Shown: piece by piece, positions 35,186-43,389 of the stretch
Layout of the letters: every line of letters begins with the position of its first letter
How positions within the stretch are numbered: position 1 is the stretch's first letter
Source of the DNA: Candidatus Nitronereus thalassa
GTDB lineage: Bacteria; Nitrospirota; Nitrospiria; Nitrospirales; UBA8639
Assembly (NCBI RefSeq): GCF_032191465.1
Contig: NZ_JAQOUE010000001.1
Coordinates: 3,007,501-3,071,500 of the forward strand
Reading direction: 5' to 3'
Length of the DNA: 64,000 bases
Notes under the pieces: generated by a model
Database searches by the model: none
What the model was told of the DNA's origin: nothing
The model's input: the letters and a program-made list of their open reading frames with translations, nothing else
Made by a program: the position numbers and the translations under genes

Positions 35186-36616
35186 ATGGCAGCTGAAGCA
35201 GCCGCAACCGATGATGCTCTTCCCCAACTTCTAGGCGATTTTTCGCCTGTTGATGTGTGGCAAGTTCACATGAATCAGTTGTTCTATGCTCTACGGGGTG
35301 GGCAGCTTCGTGATCTCTATCAAACCTTTGCCGCTGCCGATTACCGTTTGGGCTTTGCCCTCGCGGCGGATTATGTGGCGCGGGTGCAACAACGCGAGAA
35401 ATCCAATCCTTCGGCAGCTTCCCGGGCTCTCATCATTATGGAGTGGGGAGCTGGCAATGGAAATCTGGCGGCCTGCTTTTTAGACCATGTCCAGGCCTTG
35501 GATGCTGCAGGTACTTTGTATCCTCGTGTCGAATATATTCTCGTCGATTCATCGGAGGTGGTACTCGAAAGCGCCAAAGCCAACCCCGATTTGTCCAAAC
35601 ATCAAGCGAAAATTAGGTTTGAGCAAGCGCAAGTGCCAGATTTGAAGGCCTTTGCCGATGGGTCGCTGGACCGAATTATTTGTAATGAATTTTGGAATGA
35701 ATCTCCCACCAAGTTGTTATTACGAAAAGCCGGGGACATCATGGAGGAGCATGTACGTCCCAATCTGAAAGAAACGCGGTTAAAAGATTTTCCCGATTGG
35801 CCCGGGTTTATTCATGCATTCGAAAACATTGATGTGCCAACGCTCAAAGGGTTGCCAGTTTTTTTGGAAGACATTGTTTGGGAGAGGGAATATCACAAAA
35901 TCGAAGCCAAAGACGTGCCGTTTCGTCGTCTCATCACCGATTTTTTAAAGGGAATTGATGAAGAAGTTTTAGTGCCCGCCAATATTGGTGCGGCATTATC
36001 GCTGAACGAAGCGAAACGGCTCTTGGCGTCCGATGCGATAGGGCTAAGTGCCTTCGACGCAGGGACCGCAGATCTCTCTGTATTAAATGATCCTGAAAAG
36101 CCGTGCTATAACCTCCTTGGTGGGCAATTTAGCTTCATGGTGAATTTTGCCCTCCTTGAAGATGTGGCCAATCAGGTAGGTGGTGGAAAGGTCAACATCG
36201 AGGCGCAAAAAGAATTTGTCGGGAGGAATCTTCGAACCAATGTGATGAGTTTGATGGATGTCCTGGCCTCACACCCGCGGTTGCCGGAAGGCGATCAATG
36301 GGAGGTAGATCGGTTTATCTTGAAAACGATTGGGGCGATTAACAGTGCCTACCAGAGTCCCTATGAGCGGAAAATCGAATTTCCGATTCCACCGAGTTTG
36401 TCCGAGGGACATCGAAAAGAGCTCCAACAACTTCTCGACAGTTTTCAATCAACAGGCGTGCCGGATACCATTGCGTATTTAACGGAAGAAGAAGTGATGG
36501 GGGTAGCAGGAAAATTAGAAGAGTTAGGTTATGATCGGGAGACTCTGCGGGCCGTTCTCAAGGCTCCGGCGCAACCCGTAGATTATTTCCATTTCTTTTT
36601 TGTCCCAACGGCATAA
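35186..36616 (+). CDS. SAM-dependent methyltransferase, MidA/NDUFAF7-like
   Basis: A 476-residue protein. The SAM-binding motif IMEWGAGNGNLAACFLD (about residues 83-99), the acidic strand YILVDSSEVV (about 116-125) and ICNEFWNESPTKLL (about 163-176) match the MidA/NDUFAF7 family, where the last corresponds to NELFDA. NDUFAF7 methylates an arginine of complex I; the bacterial target is open. The C-terminal 200 residues have no recognised match and make it longer than usual. ATG at 35186 with GAGGTG a good distance upstream; a GTG three codons earlier is possible. The gene is alone, with a repeat-rich stretch downstream. Confidence 0.75.
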   Translation: MAAEAAATDDALPQLLGDFSPVDVWQVHMNQLFYALRGGQLRDLYQTFAAADYRLGFALAADYVARVQQREKSNPSAASRALIIMEWGAGNGNLAACFLDHVQALDAAGTLYPRVEYILVDSSEVVLESAKANPDLSKHQAKIRFEQAQVPDLKAFADGSLDRIICNEFWNESPTKLLLRKAGDIMEEHVRPNLKETRLKDFPDWPGFIHAFENIDVPTLKGLPVFLEDIVWEREYHKIEAKDVPFRRLITDFLKGIDEEVLVPANIGAALSLNEAKRLLASDAIGLSAFDAGTADLSVLNDPEKPCYNLLGGQFSFMVNFALLEDVANQVGGGKVNIEAQKEFVGRNLRTNVMSLMDVLASHPRLPEGDQWEVDRFILKTIGAINSAYQSPYERKIEFPIPPSLSEGHRKELQQLLDSFQSTGVPDTIAYLTEEEVMGVAGKLEELGYDRETLRAVLKAPAQPVDYFHFFFVPTA

Positions 36617-36664
36617 TAAGGAACACGAAGGGTTAAAAAGGTTTGGTTGTTTTGAACGAACCCT

Positions 36665-36767
36665 TGTAGCTGCCCCATCTCATGGCACTTCGATTGAGAA
36701 CGTCATTGGCGGGATTGATAAGTAGGTAGTTAGTTTAGCAGAGGCAGCACGAGATGCTGCAGCTACA
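36665..36767. repeat. TGTAGC/GCTACA palindromic repeat, copy in the gap before the tat genes
   Basis: TGTAGCTGCCCCATCTCATGGCA (36665-36687) and GAGGCAGCACGAGATGCTGCAGCTACA (36741-36767) form opposed arms; the right arm is itself a hairpin (GCAGCAC-GAGAT-GCTGC). It lies in the 387-base gap between the methyltransferase and tatA. The remainder of the gap (36768-37003) is AT-rich and probably holds the tatA promoter; I see no gene there. Confidence 0.65.
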
Positions 36768-37003
36768 TTACAAGATTATTTGAATAAAAAGCGTACTATC
36801 ACCTAGGTCAATTTAGCTTGAACTGGAAGAATTAAGTTTCGGGACACAAAAAGTAGGGATGTTTTGAATATCCGTTGATAAATTTTTCTTTCTGTTTTGT
36901 GAATTTTTTGTAGATTTCTTGAAATTGAACGAGTATACTGCGCCCGTTTGGTATGGTGCCAATTTGGCGCGTAAGTAAAGTATTACCACGAATGAGGCTG
37001 TGA

Positions 37004-37321
37004 ATGATTGGTTCGTTTGGTTGGATGGAACTCCTTCTCATTTTGTTTATCGTGCTCATTATTTTTGGGGCGGGTAAAATTCCGCAACTTGGAGAAGGAT
37101 TAGGAAAAGCCATCAAAGGGTTCAAGAAATCTGTGAATGAACCAGACGCCATGGATGTCACGCCGCAACCTGGGCAAGAAGGTTTTGAGCAGGGGGCTCC
37201 TATGTCTACCCAACAGGTTGCCGACCAAACTGCGGAGCAAGCAAACGTGCCACCTCCTCAGCCTGCGCAACCTGCGCAACAGCCACCAGCGGCGGAACCT
37301 CAGGAAACCAGGCAAGGGTAA
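37004..37321 (+). CDS. tatA: Twin-arginine translocase subunit TatA (first copy)
   Basis: A 105-residue TatA/TatE-type protein: a short N-terminal membrane helix ([19 protein letters not shown]), the [16 protein letters not shown] hinge and amphipathic helix (about residues 21-45), then a disordered tail rich in glutamine, proline and alanine ([15 protein letters not shown]). TatA forms the pore that exports folded proteins such as periplasmic redox enzymes. The tail is longer than in minimal TatA. A second homologue follows 124 bases downstream; tatC is not in the window. Confidence 0.9.
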   Translation: MIGSFGWMELLLILFIVLIIFGAGKIPQLGEGLGKAIKGFKKSVNEPDAMDVTPQPGQEGFEQGAPMSTQQVADQTAEQANVPPPQPAQPAQQPPAAEPQETRQG

Positions 37322-37445
37322 GACGACCGCCATCAATAGTGAAAGCAGGATTTCTTACGGGAGAAATAGGGCGTGGAGGGAAATGTCCAGCAAACACGGT
37401 CCTCTCGATACACGGCAAACATTCAACAATTAGTGGGTGAGACAT

Positions 37446-37739
37446 ATGTTTGGGCTTGGGGCAATGGAAATCTTGATCATTTTGGTCATTGCGTTTCTAT
37501 TGTTCGGTCCCAAAGAACTTCCTGAAATTGGGAAGCAAGTTGGAAAGGCCGTCAAAGGATTCAAAGAGACGGCTGATGATCTTCGGCAGTCGGTTGAACC
37601 AGAGATCAACATGATTCAGCAAGAAGTGAAAATGGTTGAGCAAGATTTTGAGTCCTCAATTAAAGAGGCAGAGGAAACCGTCAAAGGCGCGGGAGATTCG
37701 GCAACATCAGGAATCAACGACGGACCAAAAATGGGGTAA
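37446..37739 (+). CDS. Twin-arginine translocase subunit TatA/TatB (second copy)
   Basis: A 97-residue TatA/TatB-family protein from the ATG at 37446 (MFGLGAMEILIILV); a GTG three codons upstream is less likely. The membrane helix, the LFGPKELPEIGKQVGKAVKGF hinge (taken as LFGPKELPEIGK then QVGKAVKGF) and a long, acidic, helical C-terminus (QQEVKMVEQDFESSIKEAEE) are visible. The long second helix is more like TatB than TatA, and the FGPKELPEIG motif has the proline of both. Whether it acts as TatB is undecided. Confidence 0.85.
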   Translation: MFGLGAMEILIILVIAFLLFGPKELPEIGKQVGKAVKGFKETADDLRQSVEPEINMIQQEVKMVEQDFESSIKEAEETVKGAGDSATSGINDGPKMG

Positions 37740-37750
37740 AGGTTGTTGTT

Positions 37751-37775
37751 TGTAGCGGCAGCATCTAACGCTGCC
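37751..37775. repeat. TGTAGC-type repeat, half copy
   Basis: TGTAGCGGCAGC-ATCTAAC-GCTGCC forms a small hairpin (GGCAGC/GCTGCC) starting 12 bases after the second tat gene, with the same opening as the other copies at 36665, 40037, 44200 and 44929. It may double as a terminator. Confidence 0.55.
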
Positions 37776-37843
37776 AAAATTAGAACATTAAATCGCATTT
37801 ATCGTAGAGAAAATTCATCAATAAATAGTGAAATGTTGTGTTT

Positions 37844-37862
37844 TTCACACAGTAATTGTGAA
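37844..37862. promoter_or_regulatory. Dyad TTCACA-N7-TGTGAA upstream of the sigma-54 promoter
   Basis: A perfect 6-base inverted repeat with a 7-base spacer is centred about 73 bases before the GG of the sigma-54 element, close to position -98 from the expected transcript start. That is where activators of sigma-54 promoters usually bind. The stretch between is very AT-rich, which would favour bending. Confidence 0.5.
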
Positions 37863-37923
37863 TTTAGAAAGAATAGAAAAAATTAAACAATAATACAATC
37901 AAAGGGTTGCAATAAAAAACAAT

Positions 37924-37940
37924 TTGGCATAAATTTGGCA
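37924..37940 (+). promoter_or_regulatory. Sigma-54 promoter of the porin gene
   Basis: TTGGCATAAATTTGGCA has the invariant GG and GC at the exact 12-base offset of the -24/-12 consensus YTGGCACGRNNNTTGCW. The expected start of transcription is near 37951, giving a leader of about 300 bases before the porin ATG. Confidence 0.65.
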
Positions 37941-38257
37941 TTAAGAATTGTCACTAGTGGGCATTATCTAGGATGTTTTACCCGAGTGCCCTAAGGCAAC
38001 CCATTTAAACCAAAGGAGGGAGGGGACACGAAAAAATTAGAAAGGCATTGCAGGAAAATGGATGTTTTCCTAAAGATTTCAAAGTCCCGTGCCGAACGTG
38101 AAGGGACACTAAGGGAAAGAAAGTAAGTAGAATCAACCTTGATTGTCATTTATTAGCTGCAGTCAACACATTAAACATTGGGGTAGTAACGTTGAAAACC
38201 AACAACAATTTAGCGAAGAACTATCCCGCGGGGGAACTAACCTACAGGAGGAGTGCA
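37941..38257 (+). other. Long 5' leader of the porin gene
   Basis: About 300 bases without a credible gene. There is a purine-rich run (AAAGGAGGGAGGGGACACG, around 38015) that looks like a ribosome site but is followed by no start codon, and CCGTGCCGAACGTGAAGGGACAC near 38086. I recognise no riboswitch class. Confidence 0.45.
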
Positions 38258-39868
38258 ATGAAAGGATTTAGCAACGGTCTCAAGTGGACCACGGCTGCTG
38301 TCTTGTTCGTATCGATGACAGCCGCTCCAGCTTTTGCCGCAAAAACCACACCGGCCACGGACAAAAAGACTGATGTCCCGGCCGTCCCACGTGCCATTCC
38401 GGATTTAATTCCGTATCACAAGTTCGATCCACCCACAAGCAAGATGTTCGACATCAACAACCTGAACATCACCGGGGATATTCGGGTACGCCCTGAGTTC
38501 AGGAATAATACCGCATTTGGTACGGGTGGTTCTATTGCGGTTGGGGCCAATCCGTCGAGTACCTCGCAAAACAATGATTTCTTTGTCCAGCAATGGGTTC
38601 GCCTTGGATTTCATTACACTATATCCCCGGATGTCGTATTTTTCTTTCAGCCCCAATATTCTAAAAACTGGGGAGATGCCTCTCCCGCGGCTGGTGCTGG
38701 GGACCCAAATGCTAGCAATGGTGAGGGTAACGACATTTTTGCGCGTCAAGCTTTCATGTTGATCCGAAACTTTGGTGTAAAAAATTTAACAGCCAAAATT
38801 GGTCGCCAATTAGTTGTATGGGGTAACCACCGCATGTTTGGTCATTTCGACTGGAACAATGTTGGTTGGGCCTTCGATGGTGCTTCATTGCACTATACCG
38901 TGAATCCAAACATTTCAGTCGAAACTGCGTGGTTGAGAGTGAGGGAAGGTGAGTGCGCTGGTTCCGGTGCCGGTTCTTGTACTGGTTCGGCTGTTACTAC
39001 AGGAGGTGGTGTGCCTACCGGTAGTGGTACCGCTGGAGATGCCAACATCATTTTTGTTCGCGCTCCAATGAAGTTTGCAGGTGTGGTGTTGGAACCAACC
39101 TGGATTTGGCATGATAGTGGAACGGGTGGTGCTTTGTCAGGTGCCCGTCCGTCCAATCAATCTCGTCATACTATCGGTGGTCGGGTGACTACCACTCAAG
39201 CCATTTCGAAAGTCCGTGTCGATGTGACCGGTGAAGGGTACTACCAATTTGGAGAGATTGGCGCCCCTGGCTTAGCACGGTTACAAGACATTGAAGCTTA
39301 TGCCCTGCATTTCGATGGAGGGATCACCCTTCCTGTGCCTATGCAACCGAGAATCGGTGGTGAATTTAACATCGCCTCAGGTTCTTCTGATGCAAATTCT
39401 TGTAGTACCGGTACTGGCACTGTGGCTAATGGTGGTTGTAATTCCGATTGGAGAGGTTTTGATCAATTGTTCCCGACGAACCATATTCACTTCGGGTACA
39501 TGGACCGCATGGCCTGGAAGAATATGATTCATTTTGCGGCAGGCTTGCAGTTGCGACCGACTGCGGATAGCCACCTGGAAATCACCGGACACAAGTTCTA
39601 TCTGAATGAAACCAATGACAACTGGTACCAGGCGACTCAGACTGTCTATATTACATCACCAGCCGGAAACCAAGAGGATGACCTTGGTAGTGAAATCGAT
39701 GTGGTCTATACCATGTTCTTCACACCAGGAAACCATGTGGCTTGGCAAATTGGTGGTGGTGTGTTTTTCCCAGGTGACTTTATTGACGATAATCCCCAAT
39801 CTGGATTTAACAATGTCGGGGTTGGCAATGAATCCTGGGGTTACACACAACTCTGGATTAACTGGTAA
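38258..39868 (+). CDS. Outer-membrane porin, alginate-export family
   Basis: A 536-residue protein from the ATG at 38258, which has AGGAGG 4 bases upstream; an in-frame TTG at 38192 would place 22 extra residues before the signal peptide. The signal peptide is TTAAVLFVSMTAAPAFAA (about residues 13-30). The mature protein is rich in aromatic and glycine residues with alternating beta strands, e.g. FFVQQWVRLGFHYTISP, TAKIGRQLVVWGNHRMFG and the closing SWGYTQLWINW. This is the Alginate_exp (AlgE-like) type of barrel, a common abundant porin in Nitrospira. A glycine/serine/threonine-rich loop with two CTG/CAG-type cysteine pairs (about 233-260) probably is extracellular. Transcription seems to be sigma-54 dependent and ends at a strong terminator. 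Confidence 0.85.
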   Translation: MKGFSNGLKWTTAAVLFVSMTAAPAFAAKTTPATDKKTDVPAVPRAIPDLIPYHKFDPPTSKMFDINNLNITGDIRVRPEFRNNTAFGTGGSIAVGANPSSTSQNNDFFVQQWVRLGFHYTISPDVVFFFQPQYSKNWGDASPAAGAGDPNASNGEGNDIFARQAFMLIRNFGVKNLTAKIGRQLVVWGNHRMFGHFDWNNVGWAFDGASLHYTVNPNISVETAWLRVREGECAGSGAGSCTGSAVTTGGGVPTGSGTAGDANIIFVRAPMKFAGVVLEPTWIWHDSGTGGALSGARPSNQSRHTIGGRVTTTQAISKVRVDVTGEGYYQFGEIGAPGLARLQDIEAYALHFDGGITLPVPMQPRIGGEFNIASGSSDANSCSTGTGTVANGGCNSDWRGFDQLFPTNHIHFGYMDRMAWKNMIHFAAGLQLRPTADSHLEITGHKFYLNETNDNWYQATQTVYITSPAGNQEDDLGSEIDVVYTMFFTPGNHVAWQIGGGVFFPGDFIDDNPQSGFNNVGVGNESWGYTQLWINW

Positions 39869-39914
39869 TTTCATGTAAGGAGGGGATTTTAACTTCCTTC
39901 CCGTTATCCTAAAT

Positions 39915-39951
39915 CCCCGCTGAGGTTAACCCCTCAGCGGGGGTTTTTTTT
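39915..39951 (+). terminator. Intrinsic terminator of the porin gene
   Basis: CCCCGCTGAGG (39915-39925) pairs perfectly with CCTCAGCGGGG (39932-39942) across a 6-base loop, followed by a G and eight T residues. It starts 46 bases after the stop codon. Confidence 0.93.
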
Positions 39952-40036
39952 GTGGGATGTAACCGCATTCCCTCACATGGAACACGCCCTACCCATCATG
40001 CTACCAAGCGTTTACAAAAAAACTATGGCCTACTCC

Positions 40037-40305
40037 TGTAGCTGCGGCTTCTTCCTGTCCTGAGCCATGCCGAAGGGATGCCTCCTCTTATCCCCTTTAA
40101 AAACAATGGGCGCCGTAAGACGGCGCAGCTACAGAAAACTGGTTGTGGTATCTCGCTGTGCTTTCCCAATTACCAATAACAATGTATGACGCGTAGCGGC
40201 GTAGCTACAGAAGAATGTTTTGTAGCCGCAGCGTCTCACGCTGCCTCTTCCTGACAGCATTGGTTGTACGGGAAAGAAGAGGCACGATGAGATCGTGCGG
40301 CTACA
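40037..40305. repeat. Cluster of TGTAGC/GCTACA palindromic repeats
   Basis: At least three arms or pairs are packed in the 430-base gap between the convergent porin and pseudo-caspase genes: TGTAGCTGCGGCTTCTTCC from 40037; GGGCGCCGTAAGACGGCGC then AGCTACA at 40108-40133; and a full copy from 40221 (TGTAGCCGCAGCGTCTCACGC) to 40305 (GAGATCGTGC then GGCTACA). The inner hairpins (GCGCCGT-AAG-ACGGCGC, GCAGCGTCTCACGCTGC) are stable. No gene is visible in 39952-40382. Confidence 0.65.
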
Positions 40306-40382
40306 AAAGAAAAAATTAACGTTGGTTGGGAGAAAAGAACCTTAGACTGAAGTGAGTTTTTTACGGGAACACAGGTGGGAAA

Positions 40383-42224
40383 TTACTGTGCTAATGGGAT
40401 TAACGCTTCTGGTGATTGTTTTGGTGGAGGTGATGTGATTTCGGACTTGGATTTCACATCATCAAGAAATTCTGCAAGGGTAATAGTTCCATTGCCATTG
40501 GCATCGGCTCTTCCTAAAAGACCAGCGAGAATCTCGGCTGGTCCGTCGTTTCGCCCCCGTGGATTGTGACGAATCTGAATGACCTTCGTTCCCTCCTGAG
40601 ATGAGAGGGGAAGGCCACTTGCCCATTTAATGGGGATCGATCCATTGGGGCCAACGCTTCCAGCCTGGCGAAGTAGAGAGGTAACCGGAGTATCGAGGAT
40701 GAGTAAGGTCAGGCGATTCTCCATTTTGCCTAACACTCGTTGGAGTGTTCTGAGAGAGATCAGACGCTTGGCAGAAGCGGTGGGAGATCCTTCAAAAGGG
40801 ACAAGATACACTTCGCCAGTCGTGGGATGGCTAAGGGCTTGTCCGGAAAAATGAAAAATTAAAACGGAGTCTTTCCCTAAACGCTGGCGGCCCCAGGAAA
40901 GCAAGGCTTCTTCAATGTCTGTCCGGGTGGCATGAGATCCTTGAAGCACACGAATATTGTCATCGGAAAATAATCCCGTAGTTCGTAAGGTATCCTTCAA
41001 GCCTTGCAGTTGCCTCTTCTGAACTTTATACGCCTTTGGCCATTTTTCACGATACTGGTCCAACCCTATGAGGAGGGCCACATATTTATTGGATGAAGAT
41101 TTTGGGGCAGGTGTAGTCGCGCCCTGTACCGGAGGGACTTGTCCGCCAGAAGGGTTAGCGGATTGAAGAGCGGTGACAATACGGTGTGACCCGACAATTG
41201 AGCCATTGCTGGGCTTTAACGTCACTATCAGTTCACCCTTAGTTTCTGAAATTTGAAAGGGCATTCGTCCGCGGATCTCGGTGGTTTTCGTTTCCCCAGA
41301 TTGAAAGTCACCAAATAAAATTGGAGATGGCGTCAATTCTGAAAATGCTTTGAGGAGGGTAGGGCTTCCCTCGAGTTCAATATTGACTCCAGAAAGTGTT
41401 TGAGCTCCGGAGTTTGTCGCTTCAATTTGCAGGGCCAATGCTTCCCCACCTTCTAAAATAAGATTGTTATTCCCATCCTTGAGCATGGTGCGAAACTTCA
41501 AAGCGGGAAGGGTCTGTGTGCGAATGGAGTTTTGTCCCGGAGTAGTCGCCTGAGCCGTCACCGGTTGAGGTGCGTTCTGTCCCATAGCCTGTGGGACCAC
41601 TGCCACCAGCTGTCTGGCCAATTCTCCAGCCCCTCTGCTGATTTCGTCGTCAAAAGACGATGTGACGCAGGACACGGAGGAGCTGGTAAGGGCAGGGGTC
41701 CAAAGTGACGCTTGCGCGCTGTAATTTAACGGCGTTTGAGCCACCTGGTTTCCAGTGGAGTCCATGAAAATCGCCAGCATCTGTAAGTTAACAAAAGCAA
41801 TATAGGTGTCTTCCTGAGCCATTTTGGTGGCTGGCTGAAAAGATTGATTGATGAGTTGCAAGTGAATGGTCAAATCATTTTGTTGGGAGGCTTGCACCGC
41901 CTGTCCTGACCCTGAAAAGGCTGCAACAGAGGCAAACTTTTCCTTCCCGATGGCTAAGAAAGCTTGAGGAATGATTTCTCCCGAGTTGATGGTATAAGGC
42001 AATCCGCAGGCATCCACTTCCAAAGTTGCCTGGGTCACGCTGGGATCGAAGGCATAGGCCACAGAAATTTGGAGTGGGGGCTCGGCTTTTTCGCCAAACC
42101 CAATGTTGGGCATGTTGAGTTCAGGTATGGCCAGTTCGGGCATGTTTACGCTATTACAACCAAAAAGGGTGTAAATCGCCGTCAATCCTAGTATGGTTCT
42201 CAATACTACGGAGTGTCTACTCAT
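40383..42224 (-). CDS. Lipoprotein with a catalytically dead caspase-like domain and an EF-hand
   Basis: A 613-residue protein. The signal ends in a lipobox (YTLFGC, Cys23). Residues about 50-230 and 235-350 form two beta-rich domains, the second with the pattern LQIEATNSGAQTLSGVNIEL of a CARDB-like fold. Residues about 380-560 are a peptidase C14-like domain (KYVALLIGLDQYREKWP, IFHFSGQAL, TLLILDTPVTS). The catalytic His of HYSGHG is Gln462 and the Cys of LDACRS is Pro513, so no protease activity is expected. Residues 574-585 (DANGNGTITLAE) are a perfect EF-hand loop. It is divergent from two paralogous lipoprotein genes and could be a scaffold with them; that is inference. Confidence 0.75.
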   Translation of the reverse strand: MSRHSVVLRTILGLTAIYTLFGCNSVNMPELAIPELNMPNIGFGEKAEPPLQISVAYAFDPSVTQATLEVDACGLPYTINSGEIIPQAFLAIGKEKFASVAAFSGSGQAVQASQQNDLTIHLQLINQSFQPATKMAQEDTYIAFVNLQMLAIFMDSTGNQVAQTPLNYSAQASLWTPALTSSSVSCVTSSFDDEISRGAGELARQLVAVVPQAMGQNAPQPVTAQATTPGQNSIRTQTLPALKFRTMLKDGNNNLILEGGEALALQIEATNSGAQTLSGVNIELEGSPTLLKAFSELTPSPILFGDFQSGETKTTEIRGRMPFQISETKGELIVTLKPSNGSIVGSHRIVTALQSANPSGGQVPPVQGATTPAPKSSSNKYVALLIGLDQYREKWPKAYKVQKRQLQGLKDTLRTTGLFSDDNIRVLQGSHATRTDIEEALLSWGRQRLGKDSVLIFHFSGQALSHPTTGEVYLVPFEGSPTASAKRLISLRTLQRVLGKMENRLTLLILDTPVTSLLRQAGSVGPNGSIPIKWASGLPLSSQEGTKVIQIRHNPRGRNDGPAEILAGLLGRADANGNGTITLAEFLDDVKSKSEITSPPPKQSPEALIPLAQ

Positions 42225-42618
42225 GACGGTAACCTACCTGATGGATTCGGGCGATGCAACATCCGTTTATCTCACAACACAATCATCTTTTTTGATTAAA
42301 AATGTAGTTATCAGAAAGGAGAAAATGTGGTTGATTCTTGCCAAAATTCCGGCCTCCTAGGAGGTACCGTACCCTTTTAAGTACTGTATTGCAGAGTGTA
42401 AAAATTGCATACCCCTCTGGAGGTTTTAGTGATTACTTCCGGATTGAGTATGGGATCCTGAAAATAATTTCAAAAAACAGGCAACCAAAATCCTGTGAGG
42501 AACGACTTACCAGAAAAGGGAAGGAAGTGGCCCTCTTGACGGACCTGACCACTCCCCGCGAAGATATTTTATCACCTTAATGATGTTTTCGAAGAAAGGT
42601 GTCACAAAGGAGGTTCCC
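42225..42618. other. Divergent promoter region between lipoprotein genes
   Basis: About 390 bases without a gene between the divergent pseudo-caspase gene and the first tandem lipoprotein gene. It contains the perfect 12-base palindrome CCTCCTAGGAGG at 42353-42364 and the related CCTCTGGAGG near 42414-42423, possible sites of one regulator. A good ribosome site (AAAGGAGG) precedes the ATG at 42619. An in-frame ATG at 42580 would give a longer form, less likely. Confidence 0.5.
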
Positions 42619-43365
42619 ATGGGTATCTATCGCATGTTAACGGCAGCGGTTGTTTTGAGTATTTTCTCGGTGGGATGTTCCTCGACTTGGCCTCAGGCGC
42701 GTTTGGCCAATTTCCTTGGTCCTATTTCTTCTTCAACCGAGATCGCCAAGCAGGGAAAGGTCTCGACTGGACTTGTGGTCATCAATGATACTTCCGCGCC
42801 TCGTTCCGCACCGCAATTGTCGGAGGAGTCCCTTAAAGCCATAACACAACATGTGCAAGCTCGGTTGTCGAAGGAAGTGTTTTTGAACTTAGTCGCATTA
42901 GATGTTCCCAACCCAACAGCACTACCAGGGGACATGGCATCCTTCCTTCGCCATGCACAAGAGCATCAGATGGAATACCTTGTTCTGGCTGTGGTGTCCA
43001 GTTCGGAAATAGAAGTCCCGGACCGATTGCCATTACAAGGTGCCCTCGTTGGTGGAATCGGACGAGGGTTGTTGAATGGATATCGAGCGGAAAATTACGC
43101 CTTGGCGGAGTTGGCACTACTCGACGTCAAGACTGGTCAGGGACTGATGTTCGCTGATGGCCAATCCTGGGCCTCTCTAGAACGATTGGCTGTTCCGCTC
43201 AAATCAAATGTGTATCCTGTCGTTCGGCGCAATCTGGAAGTCCCACCCATTTACCCGACGAGTGAAGAGGTCGCTCATGACGTGATGCGGGCGGTGGCAA
43301 GCAGCGAGGCCATCGATCAAGCCGTCATGCATTTTCGAGAGTCGTGGAAGCAAACCAAAAGCTAG
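42619..43365 (+). CDS. Lipoprotein of unknown function, first of two tandem paralogues
   Basis: A 248-residue protein with a lipobox (LSIFSVGC, Cys about 20), so it is anchored in the outer or inner membrane. The body alternates strands and helices: KVSTGLVVINDTSAPRSAP, HQMEYLVLAVVSSSEIEVP, YALAELALLDVKTGQGLM. The pattern resembles the CsgG/LpoB-like periplasmic fold, without proof. The next gene encodes a clear paralogue with the same blocks. The ATG at 42619 has AAAGGAGG 8 bases upstream. No function is known to me. Confidence 0.65.
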   Translation: MGIYRMLTAAVVLSIFSVGCSSTWPQARLANFLGPISSSTEIAKQGKVSTGLVVINDTSAPRSAPQLSEESLKAITQHVQARLSKEVFLNLVALDVPNPTALPGDMASFLRHAQEHQMEYLVLAVVSSSEIEVPDRLPLQGALVGGIGRGLLNGYRAENYALAELALLDVKTGQGLMFADGQSWASLERLAVPLKSNVYPVVRRNLEVPPIYPTSEEVAHDVMRAVASSEAIDQAVMHFRESWKQTKS

Positions 43366-43389
43366 ATTCTCTTGGAAGGGAGAAGGGCC

